From contig QVRM01005202.1 of NCBI GenBank assembly GCA_003439945.1, positions 1,318,001-1,382,000 of the forward strand: DNA of 64,000 bases. The letters run 5' to 3'. The stretch comes from Dermanyssus gallinae. Lineage: Eukaryota; Arthropoda; Arachnida; Mesostigmata; Dermanyssidae. Position 1 is the stretch's first letter; each line of letters begins with the position of its first letter. The translations under genes were made by a program, and so were the position numbers. The notes under the pieces were generated by a model. It was not told the origin of the DNA, made no database searches, and saw only the letters and a list, made by a program, of their open reading frames with translations. Positions 48,661 to 60,525 of this stretch are shown piece after piece.

Positions 48661-49545
48661 TTAGATTTCGACGTAACTTTCACCAATTTCTACACATTTT
48701 TTGAGGCGGCAGATCCATGCTTCACCTCGAGTGCTTCAAGGTTACCGATTTGTGTGACCCAAAACGTCTTCCTCTTATTTTTTTTTCGAAAGGAAAAAGT
48801 CTTGCAGCGCAATTCGGAAAAGTAAGCTGAGTGTTTTACCAGCGTGCCTTCAGCCCCGTGGTCTGGCGCGTTGTCGTGGTGGAGGATAATCGCCTAAGAG
48901 TCACCCAGTGAGCACACTTAAAACCTTTGGGCGGCATTTTGCAGTTTCCCAGCCGTCCGCCACAGTACCATCATTCCAAATCTACCTTCGCTACATTTTC
49001 ACTTCTGGAGAAACTAATGGCGAGTACCCCCTTTTGCAAGCCGACGCCTGACCACTGCAAGCGCTGGAGTTCGGGTAAAAGACCATACAAATGTGCGCGG
49101 GTTTCACCAACTGTTGCAATTCTAGCAACTAAAGAAAAACGCCCTTCGTCGAGTTTTATCCGAAATTCTCAAGCCCGAGCAATCTTCGCCGCTTTTTCGT
49201 TCTGTAAAAAATCACAAGATAAAAACCCATCGAGCAGAATAGGGAGACTTTGAGGTCACGAACTCATGGAACGGAACTTCTAACGTCTAAACTCAGTTTA
49301 ATCTAGCGATGCATACGTTATGTTTAGGCTTTCGTAAACGGCAGGCAAAATGTTTGCCACCCGTAGCCGTTTTTAAAGTCATTTACGAGGTTCGTCGTAC
49401 ACATTGAAATGTCTTATTAAAATGTTTTCTACCACCCACACACACTTCCTAGGAAAGGGGCTTCATCTCCAATGACCGGTCGAAGCTCTTGGAAGCACTC
49501 TTGCGCCCTTAATCCTCGCTGAAAGTTGTACAAAACTGTACGCCG
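48661..49545 (-). pseudogene. Broken mariner transposase
   Basis: On the minus strand, frame-broken pieces follow the mariner order. YNFQRGLRAQECFQELRPVI with GDEAP (about 49457-49531) matches the N-terminal helix-turn-helix region. VARIATVGETRAHLYG with LQRLQW (about 49052-49130) matches the first catalytic block, where VTGDET would be expected; here it reads ATVGET and the aspartate is lost. IILHHDNAPDHGAEGTLVKH (48858-48881 and flank) is the second catalytic block, with its aspartate kept. The PYSPDLAPCD block with the third aspartate is missing. WICRLKKCVEIGESYVEI and a stop at 48661-48663 give the C-terminus. Stops and frameshifts abound. No terminal inverted repeats were located with confidence. 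Confidence 0.82.
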
Positions 49546-49716
49546 CCCCAATCATCAACAAAACTAACGCTATCCGCCACCGGATTTGCTTTTATGTCGC
49601 TCTTCACTACGAAACATATTTTTTGCTCGCCCGCTACTGCATATCTTCTATTTCATATAGGCGTTACCCAGCTTGATGTAATGTTTAGCTTTTAGGCATT
49701 TTACATAAGTACCAGC

Positions 49717-49998
49717 TTATTTTGCCATAAAACGTCTAACACTAACTGACGGTGTGTTTATATGTTGCTGAACTAAGTCATCTAAAGAACACTGCATACT
49801 CGCAATACGGCCGCCTTGCTCATATGTGATCTTGCTTGATTTTCCAGCATCCACTGGACGAAGTTGATCCCCCCAGGACACGTCGCATTCTAAACCAACT
49901 CCTTCAAAGCTTTTCGCCATTTCTTTCTTGCTCTTCTTTGTCTTGAACACATGAACAGCAAAATTGCGCTCATTCATTACGTCGGTAGATACATGCAA
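49717..49998 (-). CDS. Unknown 94-codon frame beside mariner relic
   Basis: A frame starting MHVSTDVMNERNFAVHVFKT, with balanced composition and no simple repeats, ends just upstream of the mariner relic. I do not recognise it. It may be random, part of host DNA or the remains of another insertion. There is no splice or promoter evidence. Confidence 0.18.
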   Translation of the reverse strand: MHVSTDVMNERNFAVHVFKTKKSKKEMAKSFEGVGLECDVSWGDQLRPVDAGKSSKITYEQGGRIASMQCSLDDLVQQHINTPSVSVRRFMAK

Positions 49999-50231
49999 CC
50001 AATCTGGCCGGTTGCTCGTTAGTTAGCAGGCTAACGATGTCAACGAGCACGCGTTACCGAAACTAACCGACCTCGTTGCCTCGGACAAGGGCAGGAAAGC
50101 CAGGGCAGGCATAAATGCGCCAGGGGGTCTTCAGACAGGCGTAAACTATGTCTCTCCCTTTCTCCTGTTGACCGCCGCCATTGTGGCCTGTCAAGTTCAA
50201 CAGGCCAACGGACGGATGTTCGGCGACCCCT

Positions 50232-50274
50232 GATCGGCAAACCCTCAGCTCAGCAGGCTGAGGGTTTGCCGATC
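50232..50274. repeat. 18-bp perfect hairpin
   Basis: GATCGGCAAACCCTCAGC (50232-50249) and its exact reverse complement (50257-50274) enclose the 7-nt loop TCAGCAG. A perfect GC-rich stem of this length stands out in this window. It lies 0.7 kb from the mariner relic. If transcribed it would form a very stable stem-loop. Confidence 0.9.
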
Positions 50275-51149
50275 CCCCTAAACGTCCACGCTCCAGTCGA
50301 CTGGGCATCAACAGCATACAAAGTTCGCTGCCGACGCCCATTGTACTTGCCGGTTGCGCGTTGTTTTCCGACTCTGTTCTCTTTCTATTTGCCCTAGCCG
50401 AAACCCACGTTCCACAGACGCAGGCGGCCCTACCGGCCCCAGGATCACCGTTGCGAGCGAGAGAGTTTACCCGTTTAGCCATTCGGCCATTCATTAATGT
50501 CTAGCGCGATCTCGATCAATAACAACCAGCGATTGCAACGGCAAACACAAGCGTCTACAGTGTCTCGGAGCGAGCAGCAACAGCACGTCCTTCCCAGTGG
50601 CAGCAATCTTCTTTGCTACTACTATTGTAACAACAACAACACCGACACAATAACAAAAACAACAACGGCAACAACAATGGGCTAAACCACTTCTACTACG
50701 ATTAGTGCCCATACAATTGCCGCTACAGCTACAACGGGTTCGACTTCGTATTGATTTTAGCTTGGATGAGAGCAGCACCCTATTGCTCTTTCAATGTGAT
50801 TTTTTGTCCGACGTCGTTGCTAGATACGGTCAGAATTCAACAATTCAACTGCCCCTGAATATTCAACAAGGACATATGCACCGGGTCGCAACTCGGGCCC
50901 GTAAACATCGAGGCGGGCAGCCAATAACAACAACAATAAAGAAAAACCAATACTTCGACCGGTCTTAGGTCACAGCCACAACGGCGATGAAGCCCTACAC
51001 AGTGAAATTTCTAAGATACTACTACGATCCTATCGTTGCTATGCACTAAATCGATGCCCACGTTTGCCGACCAAAATACAAGAAAATGTATATATATATA
51101 TAATTTATTATGGTAAATGTATACGACACAAAAAAATGTATATAAAATC

Positions 51150-51203
<54 letters not shown>
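51150..51203. repeat. (TA)n microsatellite
   Basis: About 25 TA units with one interruption (TATGTATA), in AT-rich DNA. Confidence 0.93.
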
Positions 51204-51480
51204 TAAAAAATTAAAAGTGATGGCCCGAAACAAACCGGCCGCGGTCTAGCAGCACATGATCAAGGAGAGCGGAAACACAAATTCGCCAGCGCTAACGCTA
51301 TAAAAGGCGCTCATTTCATATGACGTTCTTGGACTTTGTTTTGTTGCTCATTCACTTTGCCGAAATTTGCCGTTATCTACCTCGTGGGACGCTCGCCTAC
51401 GAAAAACCTCTGCCAGATCGACCTCGGGCCCTTCTCGAGCTCCTCTGGGAACCTGCAGCGAGCGGCAATATGGGTGGGAG

Positions 51481-51530
51481 AGTGAGAGAGAGAGGGGGGA
51501 GGGAGAGAAAGGGAGAGAGCGAGATACAGA
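51481..51530. repeat. GA-rich (purine) tract
   Basis: About 50 bp almost entirely of G and A on the plus strand, including GAGAGAGAGAG and GGGGGGAGGG. Such purine tracts can form triplex DNA, but no function is visible. Confidence 0.8.
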
Positions 51531-52000
51531 GAAAGCAACGGGAAGAAACACAAATTGGGAAAAGAGAAATCATGGGAGAGGGTGACTGCTGCACCGCTAA
51601 CCCGTTTGGTGGTTGGTTCGGGGTGGTGATGGTACTGCTGCTGCTGTTGCTGCTGCTGTCGATGATGATGGTGGTGGCAGCGGCTGTGCAGACCAACCGA
51701 CAGACCAACCCAACAACTGCCGAACTGCGTTATGGGCAAAATATTTACCCATCGCACGGCGCCGAACCGGCAGTAGGTAGGTAGTTATACTGGTCGCATA
51801 CAACAACGGCAACCGCATCGTCGGCAAAACATGCGTCGATTTGGCGCGCGGTTCCCACATTCGACAACGCCGCTGTTTCCCCCTTTCGCCTTCCTTTCCT
51901 CTTCCTCTTCCTCGTTCCTTCGTCTGGCAGCAGCAGCAACAGTGGTAGAGCAACGTATCGCCCGTAATTGAGTTTTCTGTGCGGCGGCAAACACACAGAA

Positions 52001-52092
<92 letters not shown>
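52001..52092. repeat. (TA)n microsatellite, two blocks
   Basis: About 45 TA units, split near 52046 by GTG. Second-longest TA tract in the window. Confidence 0.95.
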
Positions 52093-52097
<5 letters not shown>

Positions 52098-55000
52098 TCC
52101 ATACGTAGATATGTAGTAGGCAGCATCCTGTCTACGTGTACAGGCAGTGTGACCTGTTCTGCTAGTTCGGTGCTTCTCAACCACATATTGCTGCTGCTGC
52201 TGCTGTCAGAGAGACCTGCAGAACGAAACGCGGCGATAACGATGACGACGACGACGACGGCAATGGTGATGGTGATGCTGCGGATGGTCATCATAGCGCC
52301 GACCGTGAGCGGAGCAGCATGAGTATCTGGTACGCATCTGGTAGAGTGTCCGCTCGGCGGTCGTCTCATCGTTCTCATCGGGATCGGTCTTCGCTCTTAT
52401 CGTTGAAGAGAGATCGAAGCGCTCATGAGAAGATTGGGTTGCGCGCGACCTTCGGCCCAGCTGACGCCGTGACGCTCTATCCTATCCTGCCAACGGGGAG
52501 GCTTCGAACGAGCTGACGACAGGCCGCACCGCCGGTACACACGATAGCTATGTATCAGTTGGATGACGGCGGGCGCACACGATCCTCCAGTACTTCGAGA
52601 GGCAGTAAAGCCTGGCGGCGACTGGTGTTTTATTTGTTGTGTGAAATTTTCGCCGCATTCTTCGATAGTATGCGTGGTGGTGGTGACTGTATAGGCAGAC
52701 CGGAGTTCTGCAGCAGTACGACCAGTTGGACTATAAATAAGCCACACAGTAACAACATACGCCGCCTAAAACACGGTACGTGTCTTCACGTATCTTGCTA
52801 ACTGCAGAACTGTGAACTACCGTTGAAAAAGGTCAAGGTCTCTCTAGTAGAGTGAATGCCAGCTAGTAGTCATGCAGGTGTGAGAACTAAGAAACAGCCG
52901 TCGGGTGTGTGTGACGGTTTTTTCGAAACGTTACTGCTTCGTAGACATATGACGGGAGACAGAAGAATAAACAGAAAACTGGTGATTTAAACTGAGACAA
53001 AAACGAAGACACTCGAATATATGCCGTTCCGCATAATGGCTGTTTCTATAAGAATTCTCTCATCATTCTCTGTTTCAATGAGAATGCTCTCAAGTTCTCA
53101 TTCTCTTAAAACCCACACCGTAGTAGTACATCTAGAGAAAAATAAAAATTTTCTCATTCTTTACAGTCAAGCGACACTAAATTTCTAAAGCAGCAATAAC
53201 AACAACAATGGCAGCAAAACAAAAACAATACATATTTGTAAAACTTTTCTCGTTGAGCTGCTTGGTGATGGTGCATGGTGCGTATACGTGTATACTCCTT
53301 TCGCCTCGTGCAGCCACGTGACTAGTCCGACACTAAGGTCCGATAGTTGCATTCACTAAGGTCCCTTGAAGGTAGGTATGCCTCTTTTGCTCACCGCACG
53401 CACACAAATGACCCATTTCACGGAAAACGAATGTAGAACGCCGCTGTTCAGGAGAGGTTCTGAGGCCGGCGGTAGCGGCGGTGGTAGAACTACGGGGTTC
53501 TCTTTTCTTGGCCGGCCACAACGACTTAGGCCAAATCTCACTCGGGCAGAAATGTCTACGGTCATAAAACTTGTATAAAAGAGCCGTTGCCGGTTAGACG
53601 GACCTCTCTGAAGCCGTCTCCCTGAAGACCTCACCATTCTGCTTCCAAGCCGCACCATCATGGGTGGTTGCCGCTGTTGTTCCCGTTGCTGCCGTTGTTG
53701 TTGTTGTCGTTGTTGTTTTTGTTGATGTTGTCGCGGTTGTCGACGTTCTCGGCCATGGACCATGAACTACTATGCCGGCTGTGGAGGGAAGACATCGCAG
53801 AAGGCAAGCAGGAAGAACCGCAGTAGACCCTCCGGTCTAACGAAGGCGCCCGGCAAATGTGTCGCCCCTGCCGCAATTCTTCATTGAATTCAATTCTTGT
53901 CGTCCATTTTGGCAGCAGCAGCATGCCAAAAATGCGAGTATGCCAGAAAGAAATGAGTGATTGGTAAGCGACGTGACGTTCACAACAGCGCGCACAATAG
54001 CCTGTCAGGCGGCGGACCAAACCCTGATGTCAAGCAATCATCAAAATGCGTGTGTTTTGTCAAATAACAAAGACCGAAGAATAGCAACAACAACAACAAC
54101 AATAACAACATCGTTGACAACGACGCCGAACGCGACGTACGTAAGTCAGTTGGTGAGTCGAAAGTAAGTAAGTCGTTAGTTTGCGTCGTTTGTCTATACA
54201 GGACTAATCCGCACAGTGATCCGCCGTTCAATAGTTGGTGGTGGATAGTGGACGTAATGGTGAAAGCAGTAGTAGTAGTAGTAGCAGTAGTAACAGTATC
54301 GGTGCGAGGCATTGCTGTGCGGGCAGTAAACGGGGCTGGTTTTTCCCGGGCGGCCCACCGGGGCTACCGACAAGACTCTCTTGGCTTAGCTTGGCAGAAG
54401 CAGCAGTAGCAGCGGCGGCATCGGCAGCTGCTAGCGGCGCAGGCGGAAGCAGCCCCCGTTGCTGAGCCCGCTGCCGCCATGGTCCAGGAATTGTGCACAA
54501 AAACTTTACCAATTCCCGCTGACGAACGAGATGGAGTAGGAGAGGAAGGAGGAGGGCACTAGGAAACCAAGAGAGAGCGGAAGAAGAAAGTGTGTGTGAG
54601 AGAGAGAGTGAGGGGGGAGCAGTAGGACCAGAAAAGCAGGCGGAAAGTGAAGCAGCAAAGGAGGAAGGGAAAAACGACCCCGACCGCCGTACCAACCCCC
54701 GTGCCCCCCCCCGTCCGCCTCCGGCCGCCCACCAACGCCGCGACCGTGTGCCCCGTAAGACGACAGCAGTACGGGCAACGCGAGCTAAGCAAGCACCCGC
54801 ACGTCTGTCTGTACCCCTTCTCTTCGACCATCTACGGTCGTCCGTTTGTTCCCCTTCCTCCGCGAGCCCCCTCCGACCCGTACCCCCCCTCCCCCCAGCA
54901 GCGGGGTATCAGGATGCGAACGCCAGCAGCGGCGGCGGCGGCGGCAACTCACATGAACCCATCCTTCTCTTGGCACTAAAAGGAACCCTAAGCCTGCCTC

Positions 55001-55463
55001 GTCTACCGGGAAAACCATCTCTCCGTTCCACGACCGGCGATAAAGCCAGATAGTAGTAGTCGTAGTAGTAAAAGCAGCAGCAGCTTCCACACGACGAGTG
55101 GGGATTAGGTGGTTTTGTAACCCAGACCGACGATGGAGAAGGTAGAGCTAGAAGTAGCAGAAACACACTACTACTACTACTACTACTGCCGTTAGGGGCG
55201 CGCCGCAAAATATGTTAGCTATCTTTATAGCCACAATCACCGTGAGGATTCCGAGCTAACGGTGAAAACACCACTACCACCACCACCAACAACAACAACA
55301 GCAGTAGTTCTAGCTGCAGCGATTACTACAACGACTACTGTGGTCGCCCAACAGCACTGCCACCATCAACATCCATGCTTGCATATACTGTTTTTGAGTT
55401 TTGTATATATGTACATATATGTGCATGTGTGTGTTTGTAATTATGCGCGTTATAAGTAAATTT

Positions 55464-55511
55464 ATAAAAGCAGGGATATTTAGAGAGCCGTCTAAATATC
55501 CTTGCTTTTAT
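55464..55511. repeat. 21-bp hairpin, one mismatch
   Basis: The left arm ATAAAAGCAGGGATATTTAGA (start; 55464-55484) pairs with 55491-55511 across the loop GAGCCG, with one mismatch in 21 positions. The stem is shorter than a normal microRNA precursor, so I do not call it one. Confidence 0.88.
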
Positions 55512-57525
55512 GGATCAAACCTATGAAGGAAATATAGGCTACAGTAGACATACAAGTTTACAGATAACAGGTTCATAAGGTAAAGCAAATGTATTACATA
55601 TTAAGGGGCTGTCCTCGCTCACCGACCGAATTGTCTTGCAGAACAAGCCTAGCGCTGATCATCTGATCATCAGCGGCACTCGGGGCAATGATGACAACAG
55701 CAACATCTACTACGACGATGTTGGCGGAAAAATGACGAGAAAGAACAGGACGCCCTATGCCTGGTGAGGGCGACCATCACGCCGAAAGCCCTTTCTTGAA
55801 AGTACAAAACGTCGCTCTGCCTATGTGTCCTCAAGACAGAGCATCAGCGGCGCGTATGGAAGAAACCCGTACCTTCTTGACGACGACGACGACGGATCGT
55901 AAAAGTGCTTTCATTCGACGGCTGCTGCCGCCGCCGCCGTCAAGGAGGCCAACGCCGTAGACGACAGGCTGTTTGCTTCGGCAGCTGTGGACGGGGAGGG
56001 GCGGGGGCGGCGGTCGGTCGGTCGCTGGGCTGGTTGGCTAAGGGGGGTTCGGAGGTGGTTGGGGGTACGCGGAGGCTCTCTTCGAGCCTCCCAGCAGCCA
56101 AACAGGCAGGCAGGCAGGCAACTAAGTAGAGACAGATGGCCGCGCCTCCAGCGCCTCGGCACGAGCGCCCGCCCGCTCGCTCTACAGTCATCCCGCAACG
56201 CCGCCACCACTACCATCAGCAGCAGCAGCAATGCTGCTACCGCCTCGCTGCAGCTGCAGACGACGACGACAACGACGACTCAAGCAAACAGCTCGAGCTC
56301 AAAGCTGGCCTAGCAGAAGCAGCAGAAGTAGCAGTTCCAAAAAGCTCGAGTCGGTCTGCGCAGGCGCTGCTGCCGGCGGCGCCCCCACTGCCACCGCCAC
56401 CACCGCCGGCGCCCCACCACCATCACCGCTGACGCCGCCGCGGCCACCGTTGCTGCTGCTGCAGCAGCCAACGCGACCGCCGCCGCATCCCACGCCCCCC
56501 GCCGCCCCCTGCCAAGTAGGCCGGCGGGCGACGGGGGCGCATTGGAGGAGCATCTTTTTATCGCAGGCTTATCGTTCGACCGACCGACCGACTCTGTCTA
56601 GAACAAGCAGTGGTGGTGGTGGTGGTGGTGGTAGGGGTACTCGTAGTAGTATTAGTGATGATGGTGATGTGGGTGGGTGGGTGGTCGCTCGAGAACGGAG
56701 GACAGACGGGTTTGACAAAAGCAGCAGCAGCTGCTGCAGCGGCGGCGCCAGGGGAGGCGGGGGCGGCCGTGGCAGCGACAGCGGCAGCAGCAAAAAACCC
56801 AGGGGTACTTAGTGGTAAAGAGGGCGGGCAGTAGGGGAAATGGGGTAGTTGGACAACAACAGCAGCAGCAGCAGCAGCGGCAGCAGACGACAACGACGAC
56901 GACGATGATGGTGGTGGCGGCTCGAACCGAGTAGGGTCGGGCCGAACTGGACGAGCTCTTGTCGGTGGGAAGAAGAGTAGCATAATATTCATCCGATACG
57001 CCACTGTCAGTACGACAACGACGACGACGCCCTGTCAACTTGGCACGAGTGGCAGCATTGGACATGTAGTAACAGTAGCAATGGCTTCCAAGCAGCGTCG
57101 TAACGCCGCGCCCGCTGCCGGCTAGACAGTCCTAGCTACCGCACGCCGCCGATTGCCTGCCTGCCTGCCGACCAACACAACCGCTGCCACGGCAGCGGAG
57201 ACGGCGGAGATACAAACGAACCAAGTAGTACAAGTGGCAAAGATTCCCCATGAAGAGATCCGAACAAGAAGACCTCCTCACTTTGCCCCTTCTTCCCATT
57301 CCCCTTCCTCCTACCCCCTCCCGCCCAACCACTACACACTTCCCACACTTCCCAAGCCGTGCCGCCTCTCGTCCCCGATCTCCAGCTCCTCGAATTCCCC
57401 CACGTTCGACTACTGTATTCCTGTATTTCGGTGGCAACTCGCTTTGGGCAGAATAGCTCCTCTTCCACGCAGAAAAGCTAGGCAGCGAGAAAGCAAGGGA
57501 ACGGATGGAGTTAGAAGGATAGAAG

Positions 57526-57560
<35 letters not shown>

Positions 57561-57744
57561 GCTGGACGGATGGATAAATACATGGAAATAAAGATGGGAA
57601 GAGAGGAGAAGTGAGACATAACAACGAATAGCATCCCATGAAGGGTGAGGGAGAGTAAGAGAGAGAAAAAATAGACATACATGAGATGCAAAACGCATTG
57701 CTAGTTTGTCTCTCTCTGCTGAACAGGACCGGGTGTTACAATAT

Positions 57745-57769
57745 GCAAGTCGCCTACCAGGCGACTTGC
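57745..57769. repeat. 11-bp hairpin with 3-nt loop
   Basis: GCAAGTCGCCT and AGGCGACTTGC flank ACC. Pairing extends outward through TATGC if two bases bulge, giving a longer imperfect stem. Confidence 0.75.
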
Positions 57770-59316
57770 CGCATAAGGTATATATATACCGCAGTAAGGT
57801 GGCGCGGAAAAAAATAGCCACTGGCGCTCATAGAAAAGATGCTACCACCAGTGTTGCCAGGCAAATAGTAAGTTTGACAGCAAATTCATGATCGCTAGCA
57901 CTATTACCGTAAACCTCCAGGCATCAACGATCGCTTTAAGGCTGTAGCGCAGGTAAGACAACTTCATACTATGCAGGACAAAGAAAGACAGAAAAAAAGA
58001 GGCAGACACATATGTGTGCTCCAAAGGGTTTGTACCTTAAAGGGTAGTGATCTATAGACGAGTTCTTGACAAACGATCTCTGCATATTTTGACAAAAATT
58101 AACATTTAGAAAAAGTAATAATTCGGCGTCGTTGTGATAAGCACACGTGCGATTATTGAACGAAAGCATTCGTGCGTGAGATGCAAGAAACAAAACAGAA
58201 ATGCGTCTGTTTAGTGAAACTTTCTGTGCCCTGTGACAAGGGTACAATCAGATCGATTGGGCTATTATAAGCGCGGAGACGGTTGCATCCTGTTTTGGTT
58301 TGCCAACAGACATCCCGGCCCAAAACTAGAGTTGGATATCAAGCTGGTAGACCAGCAAGTAAGATGAGCACTAAAGGGAGGAGCCCCAGGACCCGATAGC
58401 CAATACGTGGAATATAAGTAGCTTGCTGCTGAGGATGATGCAAAGGGAGTTCACATGAACAAGTAGCTTATCTCGCCCTAAGTCGCTATCGGCCGTAGTT
58501 TCGTTGTGTTCTTCCAATCTGACGTCAGCAGCTGTGGCAGCAAGAACAGCCGAGAAGCTATTACTTCGACGAGGCGAGTACAAGCGTTCTGCTTCTAGGT
58601 TGAAATGGTGATCGTTACGGAGGATCACCAGCTGCTGGTGGAGAGTAAGGTAAGTGCTGAGGCCGAATAGGGGCCGTGTGTAGGCTTTTTGTTCGACCAG
58701 TGTGCCATGAAGGCGGAGTCATTAGCAAAAACCGCCCCATTCGGTACCCAGCGTCTATCCTACCGCTTTGCGAGGCTAGAAGCCCTCCTATCCCTCAGGA
58801 CGTTTCGCTCCCGTTCCGGGTCCTGGCTCCGACAACTGTTTAGTAGTACACAGCAGTACCAGCACGCAGCACTCAGCAGCGACTGCCGACGCGAGCGCCG
58901 CACGCACAAGCTTACTTGTGTCTACATACACTCCACCACTAGCGCCACTCACAATACGGTTCCCTAAATATAGCTTTGGACGGCCTACAAAGCACGGCTC
59001 GCCCAAAACCAAACCAAGAGCGCCTGTTGAAGTGCAGGATGGTTTGCCTCTCTTAAACGGCCGGCCGGCCCGCCAACCGGGAGCAGGCAGCAAGTCTGCG
59101 AGCGCGTCTAATAAACAGAGAACAGAAGCAGCATACAAACATACGCATGCAGATGGGCACGTATCGACTTGATATACCGGGGGGACGGAGGGGGGGGGGG
59201 GCTTCGTAGCAGCACTATGATGCTGCCCTACGAGGAATGGCTTTGTCGCGTAAGCAGTCTTTCGTAACACTTCACGTGTATTTTTACATATACAAGATAT
59301 GCGTCAAGTACGCCGC

Positions 59317-59361
<45 letters not shown>

Positions 59362-60474
59362 TAGATGCTCAGATAGAGGTATTTCTACCATCGCTCTACT
59401 GCTGGGGTTGCTATTGCTTTTGCTGCTTGCGCCGCTGCTTTTTTCCCACTAGCCTCAACGAGGCGTCGACTAACTACCAAGCAGCTACCTCCTAACTAAG
59501 AGCGAAATCTTTGTGCCGCAGCACAACAATAACAGGTGAAGTACCAACGAGAGGTGAGTGGTGTCTGTCGTGCGTGCACGCACGCTTGGCACGCATCTCG
59601 TCGACGTCTTTCTTGTCTATAGTTCGTAGAGTACGGTAGCAGTAGTAGTAGAAGTCGCTGCCTCTCATCCGACCCGTCGACGCGCTCGCTGGTCGCTGAG
59701 TCGCTGCCATGGCGCCTGTTGGCCCCGCGCACCAAGTGAGGAACAGCGACAGCAACGACCACGGTCGCCTGGGCGCGGTTCAGAGGCAGCTACCGGTGTC
59801 CCCCAACATTCCCCCCCCCCCCCCCCACTGCCATCACTGCACTGGCTAGCAGGAACAATGCAGTTAATAATCAGGCCAACGCCAGCGTCGTTGATGAGAT
59901 GCATCCTTTGAAAAGCGCGCGCGCGACCAGCTCTCATCGTCCTCTTCTTTCTTTCTTTCTGTCTCTCTCTCGCTTTCTTCTTCTGCTCTCTTCACCAACG
60001 TTCCCGCCCCTGCTTCCCGCTTCTTTTCCTCTGTCCCCCAGATCACCCCCCCCCCGCACCTTCTTCCCACATGACCCTCGTCCGTGCACATCGTCCGAAG
60101 ACTCCCGTCGTGAGCGTTCTCGAGTCTCGTCGGTCCATGCGTGCGTTCGCCTGCCCGCCTGCAGGTCGGTCGGCTCCTTGTCGGTTGCACAGCCGCCCAC
60201 ACCAGCGAAGGCGGCGGATCAAAGCCGGGGGCGTCTGTGCGCATGGGGATGGGGGCGCGACCGACACCCGGACCCTTTCCATTGACGGGCGCAAGACATA
60301 AAAAGCTGGCAAAGCGAAATATCATGCCACCCATCAGATAGCCAGCACCGCTAGCAGCCTGTAGTAGGCTGGCGCCCAACGAACGCTTTAGCGGTGGAAA
60401 AAGGGGCTCGGCAGCTCGCGGAAGGAAAGGGAGCGGCACAGGCGAGGGCCTTAGGGGATTCTAGGAGGAGGAGG

Positions 60475-60525
60475 CGATACTGGGGGTTGAATGGGGGAGG
60501 GGATACTGGGGGTTGAAGGGGAGGG
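60475..60525 (+). repeat. G-rich tandem repeat
   Basis: GATACTGGGGGTTGAA occurs twice (60475-60490 and 60502-60517), each followed by a G run. Several runs of four or five G make a G-quadruplex possible. Confidence 0.7.

Noticed and set aside
55464..55511. A microRNA precursor
   Set aside because: The whole hairpin is 48 nt with a 6-nt loop, too short for a standard animal precursor.
56231..56812. 193-codon open frame on the plus strand
   Set aside because: GCC/CAG/GGT repeat composition; several frames on both strands are open across the same bases.
57132..57821. 229-codon open frame on the minus strand
   Set aside because: It passes through a TA tract (Tyr-Ile polymer) and lacks any motif; composition on either side is unlike a single protein.
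58250..58330. Possible pogo/Tigger transposase C-terminus (IDWAIISAETVASCFGLP)
   Set aside because: Only about 18 residues resemble the W-x-x-V-S-x-x-T-I-x-x-C-F pattern, with stops on both sides and no other transposase block nearby.
59864..60439. 191-codon frame on the minus strand
   Set aside because: It contains a Glu/Arg/Lys run from a purine tract, and the plus strand is also open; no domain.
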